This document shows, one piece after another, positions 21,724 through 32,795 of a DNA stretch of 64,000 nucleotides. Positions within the stretch are counted from its first letter, which is position 1. Each line of letters opens with the position of its first letter. Where the stretch lies: the NCBI GenBank assembly GCA_028274465.1, contig CM051456.1, positions 105,685,348 to 105,749,347 on the forward strand. The letters run 5' to 3'. The position numbers and the translations under genes were made by a program. The notes under the pieces are model-generated. The model had not been told where the DNA came from, made no database searches, and was given only the letters and a program-made list of their open reading frames with translations. This DNA comes from Plantago ovata (taxonomy: Eukaryota > Streptophyta > Magnoliopsida > Lamiales > Plantaginaceae).

Positions 21724-22253
21724 TTATCGTATTGAGTTTATTTTATTTGTTTGTCGAATATCATATTGACATGTGAAAATGATATCTAGTTTTTACTTGG
21801 AACTTCATTTTTTATGCAGTTAAATGTTCTGGCAAAATTTGTCTATGTTTTAAGAAGTATTAACTATGTTCCACGCCATAACTTCAATTCTTAATACACT
21901 GTTTTCAGACATATTGCCTATGTTCACTGTAGAACATGCCATGTTCTAAAACCTAGGCCTTTTCTTTAAAAACATAGGACTTAATGTTTAGAACATGCCA
22001 TGTTCTAAATCATCAGATAAGAATATGTTAAGAAAAGATGGAAATAAATAGAAGTACAAAGCACTTCTATACAGGGAAGAATAATTCTAGAAACATGGAA
22101 TATATATGGGATAACATAGACAATAATTCCAGAAACATAGAATAATCAAAAATATCAACAATTCCTACAACAAATTTCCAGAATCAGTAATATTTCCACA
22201 ATTCCAAAATGTTAAAGCTAACTACAACCAATGATATATCCACAATTCCAGAA
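21724..22253. other. Spacer between the two convergent MULE genes
   Basis: 530 bp without an ORF, expected to hold both 3' UTRs and polyadenylation signals. It contains about eight CYATGTT-type words on the plus strand (21825-22030) and then the complementary orientation (AACATGG, AACATAG) at 22090-22145, so the motif direction switches within the spacer. Confidence 0.8.
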
Positions 22254-25200
22254 TCACTTCTTTTCCCTCGATTGAATGAAGTACTCATTTGTCGTTTGAA
22301 GATGATCGTCATTTGAACTGTCATCACCTTCGCCCTCATTAACCACTTTCTCCCCAATCTTTTCAGCCTCAACTTTCGACAGTTCTATCGTAGCCTCAAG
22401 CTGTTTTGCCTCTTCGACCTCTAAAGCTAACCTTTGTAGTCTCTTCTCTTCTCGTATCTTCTCCTCTTTTTCCATTAATTCCTTTCTAACAACATCATAA
22501 AACTTCATCAACTCAGAATTCAACAGTCGTGGATTTACACCTCTATACAAAATGGAATCCTTCGTCTTAACAAACTTGTCCACTTTTTTCCGCAAAGATG
22601 AACGACACTTGTTTAAATCACTCAAACAAAGAGAGGCAACAATCTCAGCTCTGAAAACGCGCCTTGCAGCAGGCTAAAAAAACAAAAAAACACAAACAAA
22701 ACGCTAAGTTAGAACATAGGTATGCCTATGGCTGAAAATATTGACAAACATCTTAGACGAAATAAAAAATTTACCTTAAAATTACAATCAAACTTCTGCC
22801 CATAAAACATCTGCATGTGTTTCATCAAATACACACCACAATCATTTGTATCTTTTTCGGTCTTGATCCAAGAAAATGCAATTTTCTCAAGCACAAACTC
22901 CTTGACCAATTCACCATCAGGGCGATAGTTATTCTTCGTAAGGAAGATGCTGAAATGATGACGCTAAAAAAAAAAAAAAAACTCAATATATATGCTCAAA
23001 AAAATAATACTCTATGTTTTATATAATATACCCTATGTTTGAAGCATGTTGCCTATGTTTACACTAGAAACTGCTATGTTTTAGAAAACATATTGCCTAT
23101 GTTTACACTAGAAACTGCTATGTTTTCAAGTATATTGCCTATGTTTTCAAGCATATTGCCTATGTTTACACTAGAAACTGCTATGTTTTAGAAAACATAT
23201 TGCCTATGTTTACACTAGAAACTGCTATGTTTTCAAGTATATTGCCTATGTTTTCAAGCATATTGCCTATGTTTACACTAGAAACTGCTATGTTTTAGAA
23301 AACATATTGCCTATGTTTACACTAGAAACTGCTATGTTTTCAAGCATATTGTCTATGTTTACACTAGAAACTGCTATGTTTTAGAAAACATACCAAGGCC
23401 CCAGAGAAGGCGTTGACCCACTCTTCCGAAGTCTCCCTATTGTCAAGATACTGAATCTTCTTCTTATCCATATTGACTACATAGCAAGTGTAGTGATCCT
23501 CAAACACCAATGGGAAAAAGAACTACAAAACAACAAAAAAAATTAAAATAAAATTAAAGAGTAGCAAGAACTATTATGATCTTAGAAATAATAACAAATA
23601 TAAACAACAAAACATACCATCTTGACAGTCTTCAAGTCAATTAATTTTCTCCCGGGGACTACTTTCAAGGCATACTCCAATGTTGATTGAAAATCATCAA
23701 CAAACTGCTGATGACCCCTTTGCTTGTACAATTTTAGTGCTTCATCATCAAATACCTTCGCTAGCATTGCCCATGGAGTCTGCACATACAAAGATAACAT
23801 AAAAAAACATTGCACAATACAACAAAAGAGTAGAAAAAAATAATACAAACAAATTTAAAAGAAAAAAATACGAACCGAAATGCTGGTAGTGAACCACAGA
23901 CGCTGAGTCTCCCCATCATTCCTTGTAAGCCCCTCACTGTAATTCAGATTTGCAACCCAACAATCAACAACAGAATTCAGAATCTTCGTCTGATAGCACA
24001 TCGTGCGTATCTCCTCCGCAGAAATCCAAAATGTCCTCGAAAACTTCACAAAATGTTCACACCCATCATACCTGTTCATATAAACAGAGTATAAGAACAA
24101 AAACACATAAAAAGAACGAGAGAACACATAAAAAAAAAAAGAAAAAAAGAAAGAAAGAAAACAAAGTAACCTCGAATTCTCGGACATGAAAAATGCATAA
24201 TCCGCAACTTGTTTCCTTAATGTCCTCATGTCCTTCACATACTTGACCATATTCCTCATCATTTTCGAACCCATAACACAATCCTCACCAACAGCGCCAC
24301 AATCATTGATTGTACATCCAAGATAATCAAAACAGAAATCAACAATTACATCAACAGGCCTCAAAACAACATTGTCAGCATCATCATCCGTCTTCTCTAC
24401 ACGACCTATAAACTCTACATCAACAACAGAATCATCAATCACATCAACAGCAGAATCAGCAACAGGCCTCAAAACTATGTTATCACCTTCATTGCCTATG
24501 TTATCACCATCATGACCTATGTCATCACCAACATTTCCCATCTTCTCCTCCTCATTACCAACTCCAGATTCATCCACTCCAGTCCCCTTGTTCTCACCAC
24601 CACCATCTTCATCACTCTCACTGTTATTACCTAAATCAGCAACCTCCTTCTCAACTTGCCTCCCTATGCTACACACATCAACATTTTTTTCTACTTTGAC
24701 AGATTCGAATTCTGCCCTATCAATCCCACCATCATCATCAGATACAGAATTTAAATTCTCTTCATCTCCACTTTCACAAAGATTCTTCTTAACCCAAGAA
24801 TCAGGTTGCGACTCAGCATATACTCCCATCATCTTCTCCCTCAATTCAGCACAAATCCTATCAACAAACCCGATTAAGATAGGATCACTCCAACCCTTCT
24901 GAGAATCCAAACTCTGTGAAAGTTGTGATAAAGACTTATCACTCCAATCAGGGATCTCGAAGCCAACATTACCACATTTATACCTCCTATCAAGATGTGC
25001 ACGCAATGCAACTTGCTGATCCTTCATGTACAGCTCCCAAGACTTCTCAGCAGTCTACAAAACAAAAGGCTAGTCAGAAACATATAAAACTATGTTCTAA
25101 ACATTAAGTCCTATGTTTTTAAAGAAAATGCCTATGTTCTGAATAATGTTAAAAAAAAAAAAAAAAAAAAAGAGCATAAAAAAATAAACTCACCATAACA

Positions 25201-26698
25201 GAACCTTCAACAGGCTGCTTCTTCTTCTTAAGCTTGTCAGGAGGAATATAGAATACTGGACCATCACCAATCCTTATTTTGTTAATAGGATAACACTTAT
25301 CACGGGTCGTCTTCCCAAAACCTCCATGTTTTCGCTCATAAGCAATCCTATCCCCAATGATTTCATCTGTCCAATGCCTACACAATGGAACAACAGTAGA
25401 AGCACTTTCTCCACAATATATGTACCTATGAAGGTAGCAATACACGAGCACCATCACACAACCACTAACAATGCAATAGTCGTTTGTTTTAGACTTCAAT
25501 GTCTTAACAGCTTTTTGAAGTCTGTCAACAACAAACGCACACCAATCATACATCTGGATCTTACTCACATCTTGAACAGCAACCAAGAGTTTCTGATCCA
25601 CAAAAGCAGCAGGGGTCGGCGACAAGAAGTAACCACATACGTATAAAACAAAAAGTCGCTTGAATTCTTCTCCACCATCAGTCAACTCCTTCAAACGCTT
25701 CTTAACACACGTAAGCTTTACTTCCTTCATTCTTTTTTTACCACTTTTATCAATATTGCCTTTAATGTCAGCCCCCCAATCCATGCAACTACGTACAAAC
25801 TCATCCCTCAAATCAGCATCAACTTTATTACCCCCATGCTGAAAGCTCATTGGAACTTCAACGCCCGGATTACGCGGAAGTATGAACTGATCAAACACAT
25901 CATCACCACAAATGGGAATCTTAGCATCGCCAATGGTGATATGATAACAATCAGAATCGAGCAAATTAACCAACCACGGAGTTAAAAGCCGAGGGACAGA
26001 TTCAGCAGCCATCATACCCAACCCACCAAATCCAATCTCTTCAACATCCCTCTTCTGCGCCAAAGTTAAAGATTCCATCAACTCCTTTACCTTCTTTGGC
26101 TGACAAGGAGTCACCATCATCTTAAAAATAACACCGTCATCCCTTTCAACACGGATATAATTAAGCTTTCCTTCTTCTCCAGGTCCCAAATCTTGAAGTC
26201 TAAATATCTTCCCAGAATTATGCCTAGATTTCTTCTCTGCCACTACATATGCAAACATAAGAGAAATTAAGAACATATACAGAACATGGAAACTAATGTA
26301 CAAAACATAGACAGTAGAGGAAAAAAACATAGACAGTTAAAAAAAAACACAACAAACATAGACAATTATGTACAATACATTGCTTCTCTACCACCATATC
26401 TATATGCAAACATAAGACCAATTAAGAACATATACAGAACATGGACAATAATGTACAAAACATGGACAATAAATAAACAAAACATGGACAGTTAATAAAA
26501 ACAAAAACACAAAACAAAAGTGCAGAAAAACCTACCTGAAACACTAGATATTTTAGTTTTCTTCTCAGGCGAACTGTTTGCACCACTACTACTTGACTTC
26601 GTTTTCTTCTCCGGCGAACACAAAGCACTAATTCTAGGTGATTTCCGTGTTGGATTGTTCACCTCACCCAGCTTCCTCTTACCACGAACACCATCCAT
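22254..26698 (-). CDS. Ulp1-like C48 cysteine protease of the MULE, 1063 aa, 8 exons
   Basis: Exons (minus strand): 26698-26536, 26242-25194, 25054-24171, 24071-23876, 23779-23618, 23522-23394, 22963-22775, 22673-22254. Junctions are GT-AG and the frame is open throughout. The N-terminus is basic with a doubled SPEKKTK motif (likely nuclear signal). Residues about 60-400 form the conserved N-terminal module of plant transposon ULP genes. About 460-640 is acidic and low-complexity. The C48 domain follows: His in EDHYTCYVVNMD (828), Asp in IQYLDN (845), Cys in NDCGVYLMKHM (903). The oxyanion-hole position appears to be Glu (KTEKDTNDCG) where family members usually have Gln. Residues about 950-1010 form a Glu/Lys coiled coil. 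Ulp1 enzymes remove or process SUMO; transposon members are of unknown function. It is convergent with the transposase inside the same TIRs. Confidence 0.87.
23044..23395 (+). repeat. Higher-order ~108-bp tandem repeat in the Ulp1-gene intron
   Basis: Three and a half units, made of sub-repeats CCTATGTTTACACTAGAAAC, GCTATGTTTTAGAAAAC and GCCTATGTTTTCAAG, start at about 23051, 23158 and 23266. The array fills most of the intron between exons 6 and 7 of the protease gene (23393-22964). About 20 ATGTT words fall within about 375 bp (23018-23390), all on the plus strand, antisense to the gene. Confidence 0.93.
26250..26500 (-). repeat. Motif-rich intron 1 of the Ulp1-like gene
   Basis: The intron between exons 1 and 2 holds repeated AACATGGACA and AACATAGACA words on the plus strand (TGTCCATGTT and TGTCTATGTT on the gene strand), again the CYATGTT word. 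Here the word points the same way as the gene, unlike the array at 23.0-23.4 kb. Confidence 0.8.
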
Positions 26699-27109
26699 AT
26701 CAACTAACGCAAGACACACAGTGAAAACGAACGAACAGAGATGAGAGAAATTACGAAAATTCAACCACAAAAGAAACCCTAAAAAATCGAATCAACACGA
26801 GAAAACCGTAAAAAAAGAGGAGAAAACTTACGATATCAACTGGAAAACGTCGAAGAAGTTGAAGACACCGTCAATTGCACAAGAAATCCACGATCTACGA
26901 CGGAGAAACAAAGAAAAACGAACAGAGATGGATGGTGATCGACGGAGAAAACGACCGAAACAGAGAAAAGGAGAAAACGAAGAAGACGGACGGAGAAAAC
27001 GAGAGAGTTTGGGAAGTCGGGTTATTAAACTCGGGTCTTATTAAGTCGGGTTTAGTAAATTCGGGTCGGGTGAGGATCCGCGAAAATTTGAAGGAGGATG
27101 GTAAATTGC

Positions 27110-27165
27110 AAATTAGTCCTGTCTCTCTATAAGTTAAAAGAGACGGTCTCTTATGAGACTTTGCG
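27110..27165 (-). repeat. MULE right terminal inverted repeat
   Basis: The complement reads CGCAAAGTCTCATAAGAGACC and then GTCTCT, matching the left end with scattered mismatches and an indel. It is followed by the TSD TTGATTGAA at 27166-27174. Confidence 0.85.
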
Positions 27166-27174
27166 TTGATTGAA

Positions 27175-28689
27175 TGAAAGTTGAGTTTTTTCTGTTGAAA
27201 TTTAATGTTCTTAATTGAGTTTTGAAAATTATATTTGATATTTTGATTTTTTATTTTACTTTAGCCATGTGAAATCAAAACGACATCTAAACAAAATGGG
27301 AGGGAGTAGTAATATTTAAACACGAATAATAAATGCAGGACCAAAAAATACTAAATGCAGGATAACTTAAACTTATAATTATTGTAGTGCCCTTTTATAA
27401 TATTTTTCATACTATTTATGAATATAATCATGTATGTTTTCAATTTTTCATTCCAGCCCCAAAATCAAAACACACTTAATATAATCAAAACTCTACTCTA
27501 TCGATAATTCATATTCTATAACTAACACCACCAACCAGCATCAACAAGCACACACAAACAAGAGGGATCAAGTTTCTGCAACAATAAATGTTTGTGTAGT
27601 TTGAATTCGATAGGATATATATATATCTACAGTGTCAGAAACAAAAGTCATTCAATTACTATGGTGTTGGAAACTAACGCCAGTTAGAGATGTTGGCGGT
27701 CGTAAACAGCGCCATTTGAAGTTAACGACGCTGGCTACAACAACCACTACAATGAACTGGCGCCAGTTTCCACCGCCAAGAGTAAAGTTTGGCTTTGGAG
27801 TTCGGCGCAAAGCCCAATAGCAGCTTTGATGGCATGAACTTAAAAACCAACGTCTTTTTACTTAATGAAAAAATGAACTTAAACGATATATTGAAAAAGT
27901 ATATAGTTACCTTGAAACAATCATCTTCATGCCATGGAGCCCTTCATCACTCCATGGGAGCTCTTCATCACACTTCCAATTTTACTTGCATTGAATTTTG
28001 GCTCTATCTTCAATTTCCTATGTGCTCATGTCTAATGAATAATTTTATTTTTATTCTTCAATTTCCTCTTCTTCTGTCATTTTTCTAAATTTACACGAAA
28101 AGTGAATATTATTGTAATTAGATGAAATATTAAGGACTTATCACTTACAGGACAAATTATCAATTAGAATTTTTCAAAGGCAATTCAGGACAAATCAATT
28201 TAAATTATCCTACATTTAGTAATTTCTTTACCTGCATTTCACATAACTCTATTTAAAACGTGACATTAATAAATGAATTCTGCTAATCATTGGAATGTTT
28301 TCCTTTTTTGCAACTCATAAAACCATACTTCACTTTTCCTAACATGCACATGGAATTCGACAATACAAAACATGGACATGTAATTTCAAGTTAATATAAA
28401 CCATAAGAACTGAAAGAAAATAAATCAATAATTAACGAATAATTCATCTTCAAATGTTCAAATCAATAAGATTATTTGCAGCAATATGCAACACACCTTA
28501 CCTAAACAACTTGCTTTCCACCTGCAACGCTCAACATCTGTGTCATTTGTAGGCAGAATCAGTTAAAATTTTCATATGAGATTAGCAAAATCTTTTATAA
28601 AGCTGATAGTGACTACATTTAAACTCAACTAGTAGTACAATATTTATTTTACACACGGTGAAAAGAACTTTTACATCATGATGTGATGC
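27175..28689. other. Intergenic, no gene seen
   Basis: AT-rich DNA upstream of the transporter gene. Around 27660-27790 words such as AACGCCAGTT, TTGGCGG and CTGGCGCCAGTTTCC recur in both orientations, perhaps a small unclassified repeat. No domain-bearing ORF is visible. Confidence 0.6.
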
Positions 28690-28697
28690 CTATAAGT
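28690..28697 (+). promoter_or_regulatory. TATA box of the NPF transporter gene
   Basis: CTATAAGT lies about 60 bp upstream of the ATG at 28752. Confidence 0.55.
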
Positions 28698-28751
28698 AGC
28701 CAATACCGAGTTCAGTTTGGTACCAAAACTTGCAGGAACAAGAACTAAAAC

Positions 28752-31693
28752 ATGGCTGCAATCATGAAGAGGAGAGGCAGCAATGTCGAAAAGAAACAGG
28801 GTGGCCTCGTTACCATGCCGTTTATCTTTGGTATGTTTCTTCATTTAACACGAGAAAATTCTTTAATTCTTGCATGCTTAGCAGAGTTAACAACACGAAC
28901 TTCTTGCTACACGTTCAAGCTATTTATCGTTTAACGTCTACTATGTTGATTGTGCAGCAAACGAAATATGTGAGAAACTGGCTGTTGTTGGATTCGGTAC
29001 AAACATGCTCAGCTACTTGACAGGGCAGCTTCATCTACCACTCACTAAAGCAGCCAATACTCTCACCAATTTCGGAGGCACTGCTGCTATGACACCCTTG
29101 ATCGGGGCGTTTATTGCAGATGCGTTTGCTGGGAGGTTTTGGACCATAACAATTGCTTCTATCATATACCAAGTGGTAAGTTCATTTCTAATCATCAAGT
29201 ACAACAGCTAGATGAGCTTATTTGACCGTTTATCAGCTAGTTACGCTAAGCACAAAGTTAACAAGTTACTGCGTAACTTCAGATACTTGAGCCGACTGCT
29301 CATAGGAGTTGCTTACCTTAGCATTCAAATGTGTTATAGCTTTAAGTTTTACTGGTTTGGTTCTTGTAAACAGGGGATGGTAAGCTTAATATTATCAGCA
29401 GTGCTGCCAAGCTTAAGGCCTCCCCCTTGCAAGGGAAATGAGATCTGCCAAGAAGCGGATTCAGGCCAACTCGCGATCCTCTACGTGTCACTCTTGCTAA
29501 CAGCATTGGGTGCGGGAGGAATCCGGCCATGTGTCGTGACCTTCGGGGCAGACCAATTTGACGAAAACGACCCTGAGCAAAAGAGCACAACATGGAAGTT
29601 CTTCAATTGGTACTATTTCTGCATGGGGGCATCTATACTGGTTGCTAACACGGTGATCGTGTACATTCAAGATAACATAGGATGGGGTATAGGCCTCGGC
29701 ATACCAGCAGCAGCCATGGCCCTGTCCATCGTAGCATTCATAGTCGGTTACCCTCTGTACCGGAAACTGGATCCAGCTGGCAGCCCGTTTACACGGCTGA
29801 CACAGGTCTGCGTGGCGGCATTCAAGAAGAGGAAGGTGGATGTGGCCTCTGATTCCAAGATATTGTATGAAAATGTGGATCTTGATGCTCCTATTTCTTT
29901 GGGTGGGAAACTTGTTCATACTGAACACATGAAGTAAGTGGTTTCTTGATTTTACTGAATCCTTTTTACTCACTTAAGTTATACTACTATACTATTCTAA
30001 TTCATTATTCAACATTGATTCTTGGAACTTAAACTACTACTAAAATGTAGATAATCTGAATTGTTTAGGCTAATACAATGTCTCTTTCCAAGTGAATTAA
30101 GATAAGGAATATGGTAAATGAACTCTAACAAAAGATACATCCACATGTTATGTGTGGCTGTACATGAATGATCTACACCTCCCAAAGTTTGGCTACTTTC
30201 TGCTAAGAAAACAAGAACCCTTATCTTCTTTACCAGTCTAGTACTACCCAACAACATGTCTCATGTCATGTTCGATATTTGCTAATTTAAGCGCCTACCT
30301 ATACATTATATGAATTTTTTACTTAATGAACAGATCCCATGCATGTCTAAGATATTATATTCTGTTGATCACTACCATAATGATTGAGATGTAATCTTTC
30401 TTCTACTATCTATATTTCCCTTGGTTCTTTTGGTAGATATGTGTACTATCACTTACTTTGGTCTCTGAATGTTACATTTACAGTTAATTAAAAAAACAAA
30501 ATGGACTGAAGAAGAGAATAGAACACAAGAAGATTATTCAACTAGTAGTACAGCTTGAGAAATATATACCCACAGAACTGATACTAGTCTAGAGAAGAGC
30601 TTGTTTTAGTACTTAATATTCATGGTTTAATTTCATTTTCATGATTTTGGCATAAAAGATCACTAAACGTTCCAGGCACCATTCTAACTCAGTGATCTGG
30701 AGTTCTGAACAAACAGTACAAATATATCAGACTTACCAACTGCATTCAACAGTCGCGCTAACACGTTTTTTGTATTTGATTAAACTACGCAGATTCCTAG
30801 ACAAGGCCGCGGTCCTAACAGAAGAAGACAACCCCAAGGCCCCAAACCTGTGGAGGCTCAGCACGGTCCATCGGGTTGAGGAACTCAAGTCCCTAATTCG
30901 AATGGGTCCGATATGGGCAGCAGGAATACTACTCATCACAGCATCAGCCCAACAGAACACATTCTCCCTCCAACAAGCCAAATCAATGAACAGACACCTC
31001 ACAAACAACTTCCAGATCCCAGCAGCATCAATGAGTGTCTTCACTCAGATATCCATGCTGGTCACCATAGTCTTCTACGACCGAGTCTTTGTCCCCATAA
31101 CCCGGAAGTTCACAGGTCTAGAACGCGGCATCTCTTTCCTAACTCGAATGGGAATCGGATTCGTTATATCGGTAGTAGCAACATTCGCGGCTGGATTCAT
31201 CGAGGTCAGGAGGAAAGACGCCGCTCTGGCCCACGGGCTGATGGACAAACCCCACGAAATGGTTCCCATTTCGGTTTTCTGGCTAATGCCTCAGTATTCT
31301 CTACATGGGATAGCGGAAGCATTCATGTCAATTGGACATCTAGAGTTCTTCTATGACCAGGCACCCGAAAGCATGAGAAGCACGGCCACGGCATTGTTCT
31401 GGCTATCGATCTCGGCAGGGAGTTACACGAGCACGCTTTTGGTAACGCTAGTGCATAAATTCTCTGCACGACCAGACGGGTCGAACTGGCTGCCGGATAA
31501 CAATCTGAACAAAGGGAAGTTGGAGTATTTCTACTGGGTGCTAACAGTGTTGCAGCTTGTTAACTTGATTTATTACTTGATCTGTGCCAAATTCTACACA
31601 CTTAAGCCAATCCAAGTTCATCATCATCATCAAGCAGAGGATGATGATGGTAAGGTAAAAACAGATGAAGTTGAGATGATTGGCCATGTCTAA
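28752..31693 (+). CDS. NPF3.1: NRT1/PTR family transporter, NPF3.1-like, 585 aa, 4 exons
   Basis: Exons: 28752-28830, 28958-29175, 29374-29933, 30793-31693, all GT-AG, with one open frame. The protein has the NPF/POT layout of about 12 membrane helices with a long central cytoplasmic loop. Visible signatures are the proton-coupling E-x-x-E-K (29-33, NEICEK), TNFGGTAAMTPLIGAF, GGIRPCVVTFGADQFDE, FNWYYFCMG and, late, QYSLHGIAEAFMSIGHLEFFYDQAPESMRSTATAL (in parts). Length and loop sequence (LGGKLVHTEHMKFLDKAA) fit the NPF3.1 clade, whose Arabidopsis member transports nitrite/nitrate and gibberellin across plasma or chloroplast membranes. The His-rich tail (HHHH, then acidic) is a minor feature. 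Two ATGs lie close together; I took the first with an upstream TATA. It appears to be a functional single-copy host gene; intron 3 (859 bp) is unremarkable. Confidence 0.93.
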
Positions 31694-31981
31694 TTAAGGA
31701 ACCGGTAAATGTAAAATCTGCAAATTAAAGGTGTAGGAGATTGAAGCTTTCTAGGCAGTAGATATAGTAGGATCAAGAACTAACTAGCTAGTTCCTGGAG
31801 TTAATAATATCTATGAATGAGTGGTATATAGTATGTATTATATGTAATGTAACTATGATCTTAAAGCAAAGGTTTCAATTTCTTAATTATATGTACTATT
31901 AATTACTATATCTGAAATTTCATGCATTATTATAATTTCATCATGGGCTGCAGATTTATAATGCATTAATGCAAATATATC

Positions 31982-32790
31982 TGTTAATGTTGGAATATGT
32001 CCGGTTCGCTGTACGAACTAAGGGACGACTTATCTCGACGTCTAGGGCACACATGATCCCTAGTCCGTCTAAGAGCTTACTCACATAAATGTTCTACACG
32101 GACTGTGGTCCGACATACTGCGCGAGTAGTATGTTTTCAAGGACCACGGGCGAAATCTCAAGACCCGATACCTCAAGAAAGATGTCCGACACATATCTTG
32201 GTATCGGACGTGCCGCGCGAGACATGATTGAGTCGGACGCTAAGAAAGGTTTACATAGCTCAGCTGTAGTACGTATGGCCACGGGATCTCGGACCGTATA
32301 TCGGACGTGACCTCGGACCTCGGACCGCGTATCGGACGCCATGTCGGATACAAGAACAAGACATAACTCTGAAACGTTCCTTAAAGCGTGAAATTACCAA
32401 CTTGGCCTTGTGGAAACCGTAATTTGGTACGTGGGCCAGGCCCATTAAGCCAACTAATGGACTTTTAGCCTTGATATTCAATCGTGGCCTTACACTTGGC
32501 GCAATCTCAGGAGCTCTATCACCATTTGGGAAACACTATAAATAGGGGACACCATTCACCCCTAAAAGTAATCAATATCTCACCTACTTTCATACTACAT
32601 ACACTAGAGTAGCTTTCAACCCTCTAACCGTAAAGTCGATTATCCGGTTTGATCACTAGACAAACCGGAAAACCGTTACTAACCTCCCTCTCAAGTTATT
32701 TTCAGGACATCACTTGCAATGGAATGAGGCTAAAGTTAAGAGGAACGCTTTAGAATGCATTAGAAGGACTTGATAATTTACCCATCAACA
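31982..32790. mobile_element. Solo LTR of an LTR retrotransposon, 809 bp
   Basis: The sequence starts TGTTAATG and ends CATCAACA, an inverted repeat with one mismatch, and is flanked by a perfect 5-bp TSD, ATATC (31977-31981 and 32791-32795). A TATA box, CTATAAATAG, at about 32536-32545 with a transcribed-looking leader after it fits an LTR read on the plus strand. It is GC-richer than its surroundings and has seven TCGGAC words between 32204 and 32337. No internal coding sequence is present, so this is a recombination product. Length and composition would suit Ty3/gypsy, but that is a guess. Confidence 0.88.
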
Positions 32791-32795
32791 ATATC

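Larger units (their letters stand above)
17704..27165. mobile_element. Complete MULE carrying transposase and Ulp1-like genes
   Basis: A 9462-bp element is flanked by a perfect 9-bp duplication, TTGATTGAA (17695-17703 and 27166-27174), the size diagnostic of Mutator-like elements. Its ends are imperfect inverted repeats of about 55 bp: GAGTGAGTCTCTTGAGAGACC on the left against CGCAAAGTCTCATAAGAGACC on the complement of the right. Inside are two convergent multi-exon genes that both assemble with open frames: a FAR1-type transposase (+) and a Ulp1-like protease (-). MULEs carrying Ulp1-like genes are known from Arabidopsis (Kaonashi group). Intact TSD, TIRs and both genes suggest a relatively young, possibly autonomous copy. 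The non-coding parts are saturated with a CYATGTT word. Confidence 0.93.

Noticed and set aside
23044..23395. CRISPR-like array
   Set aside because: The repeats have no unique spacers, lie inside a spliced plant-type gene, and the genome is eukaryotic. It is a tandem repeat in an intron.
24519..24902. Ser/Pro-rich plus-strand frame
   Set aside because: It is the complement of the acidic low-complexity exon 3 of the Ulp1-like gene and has no splice or domain support.
30913..31356. 147-codon plus-strand frame overlapping the transporter's last exon
   Set aside because: It is an alternative frame of the NPF exon 4; the NPF frame matches the family throughout.
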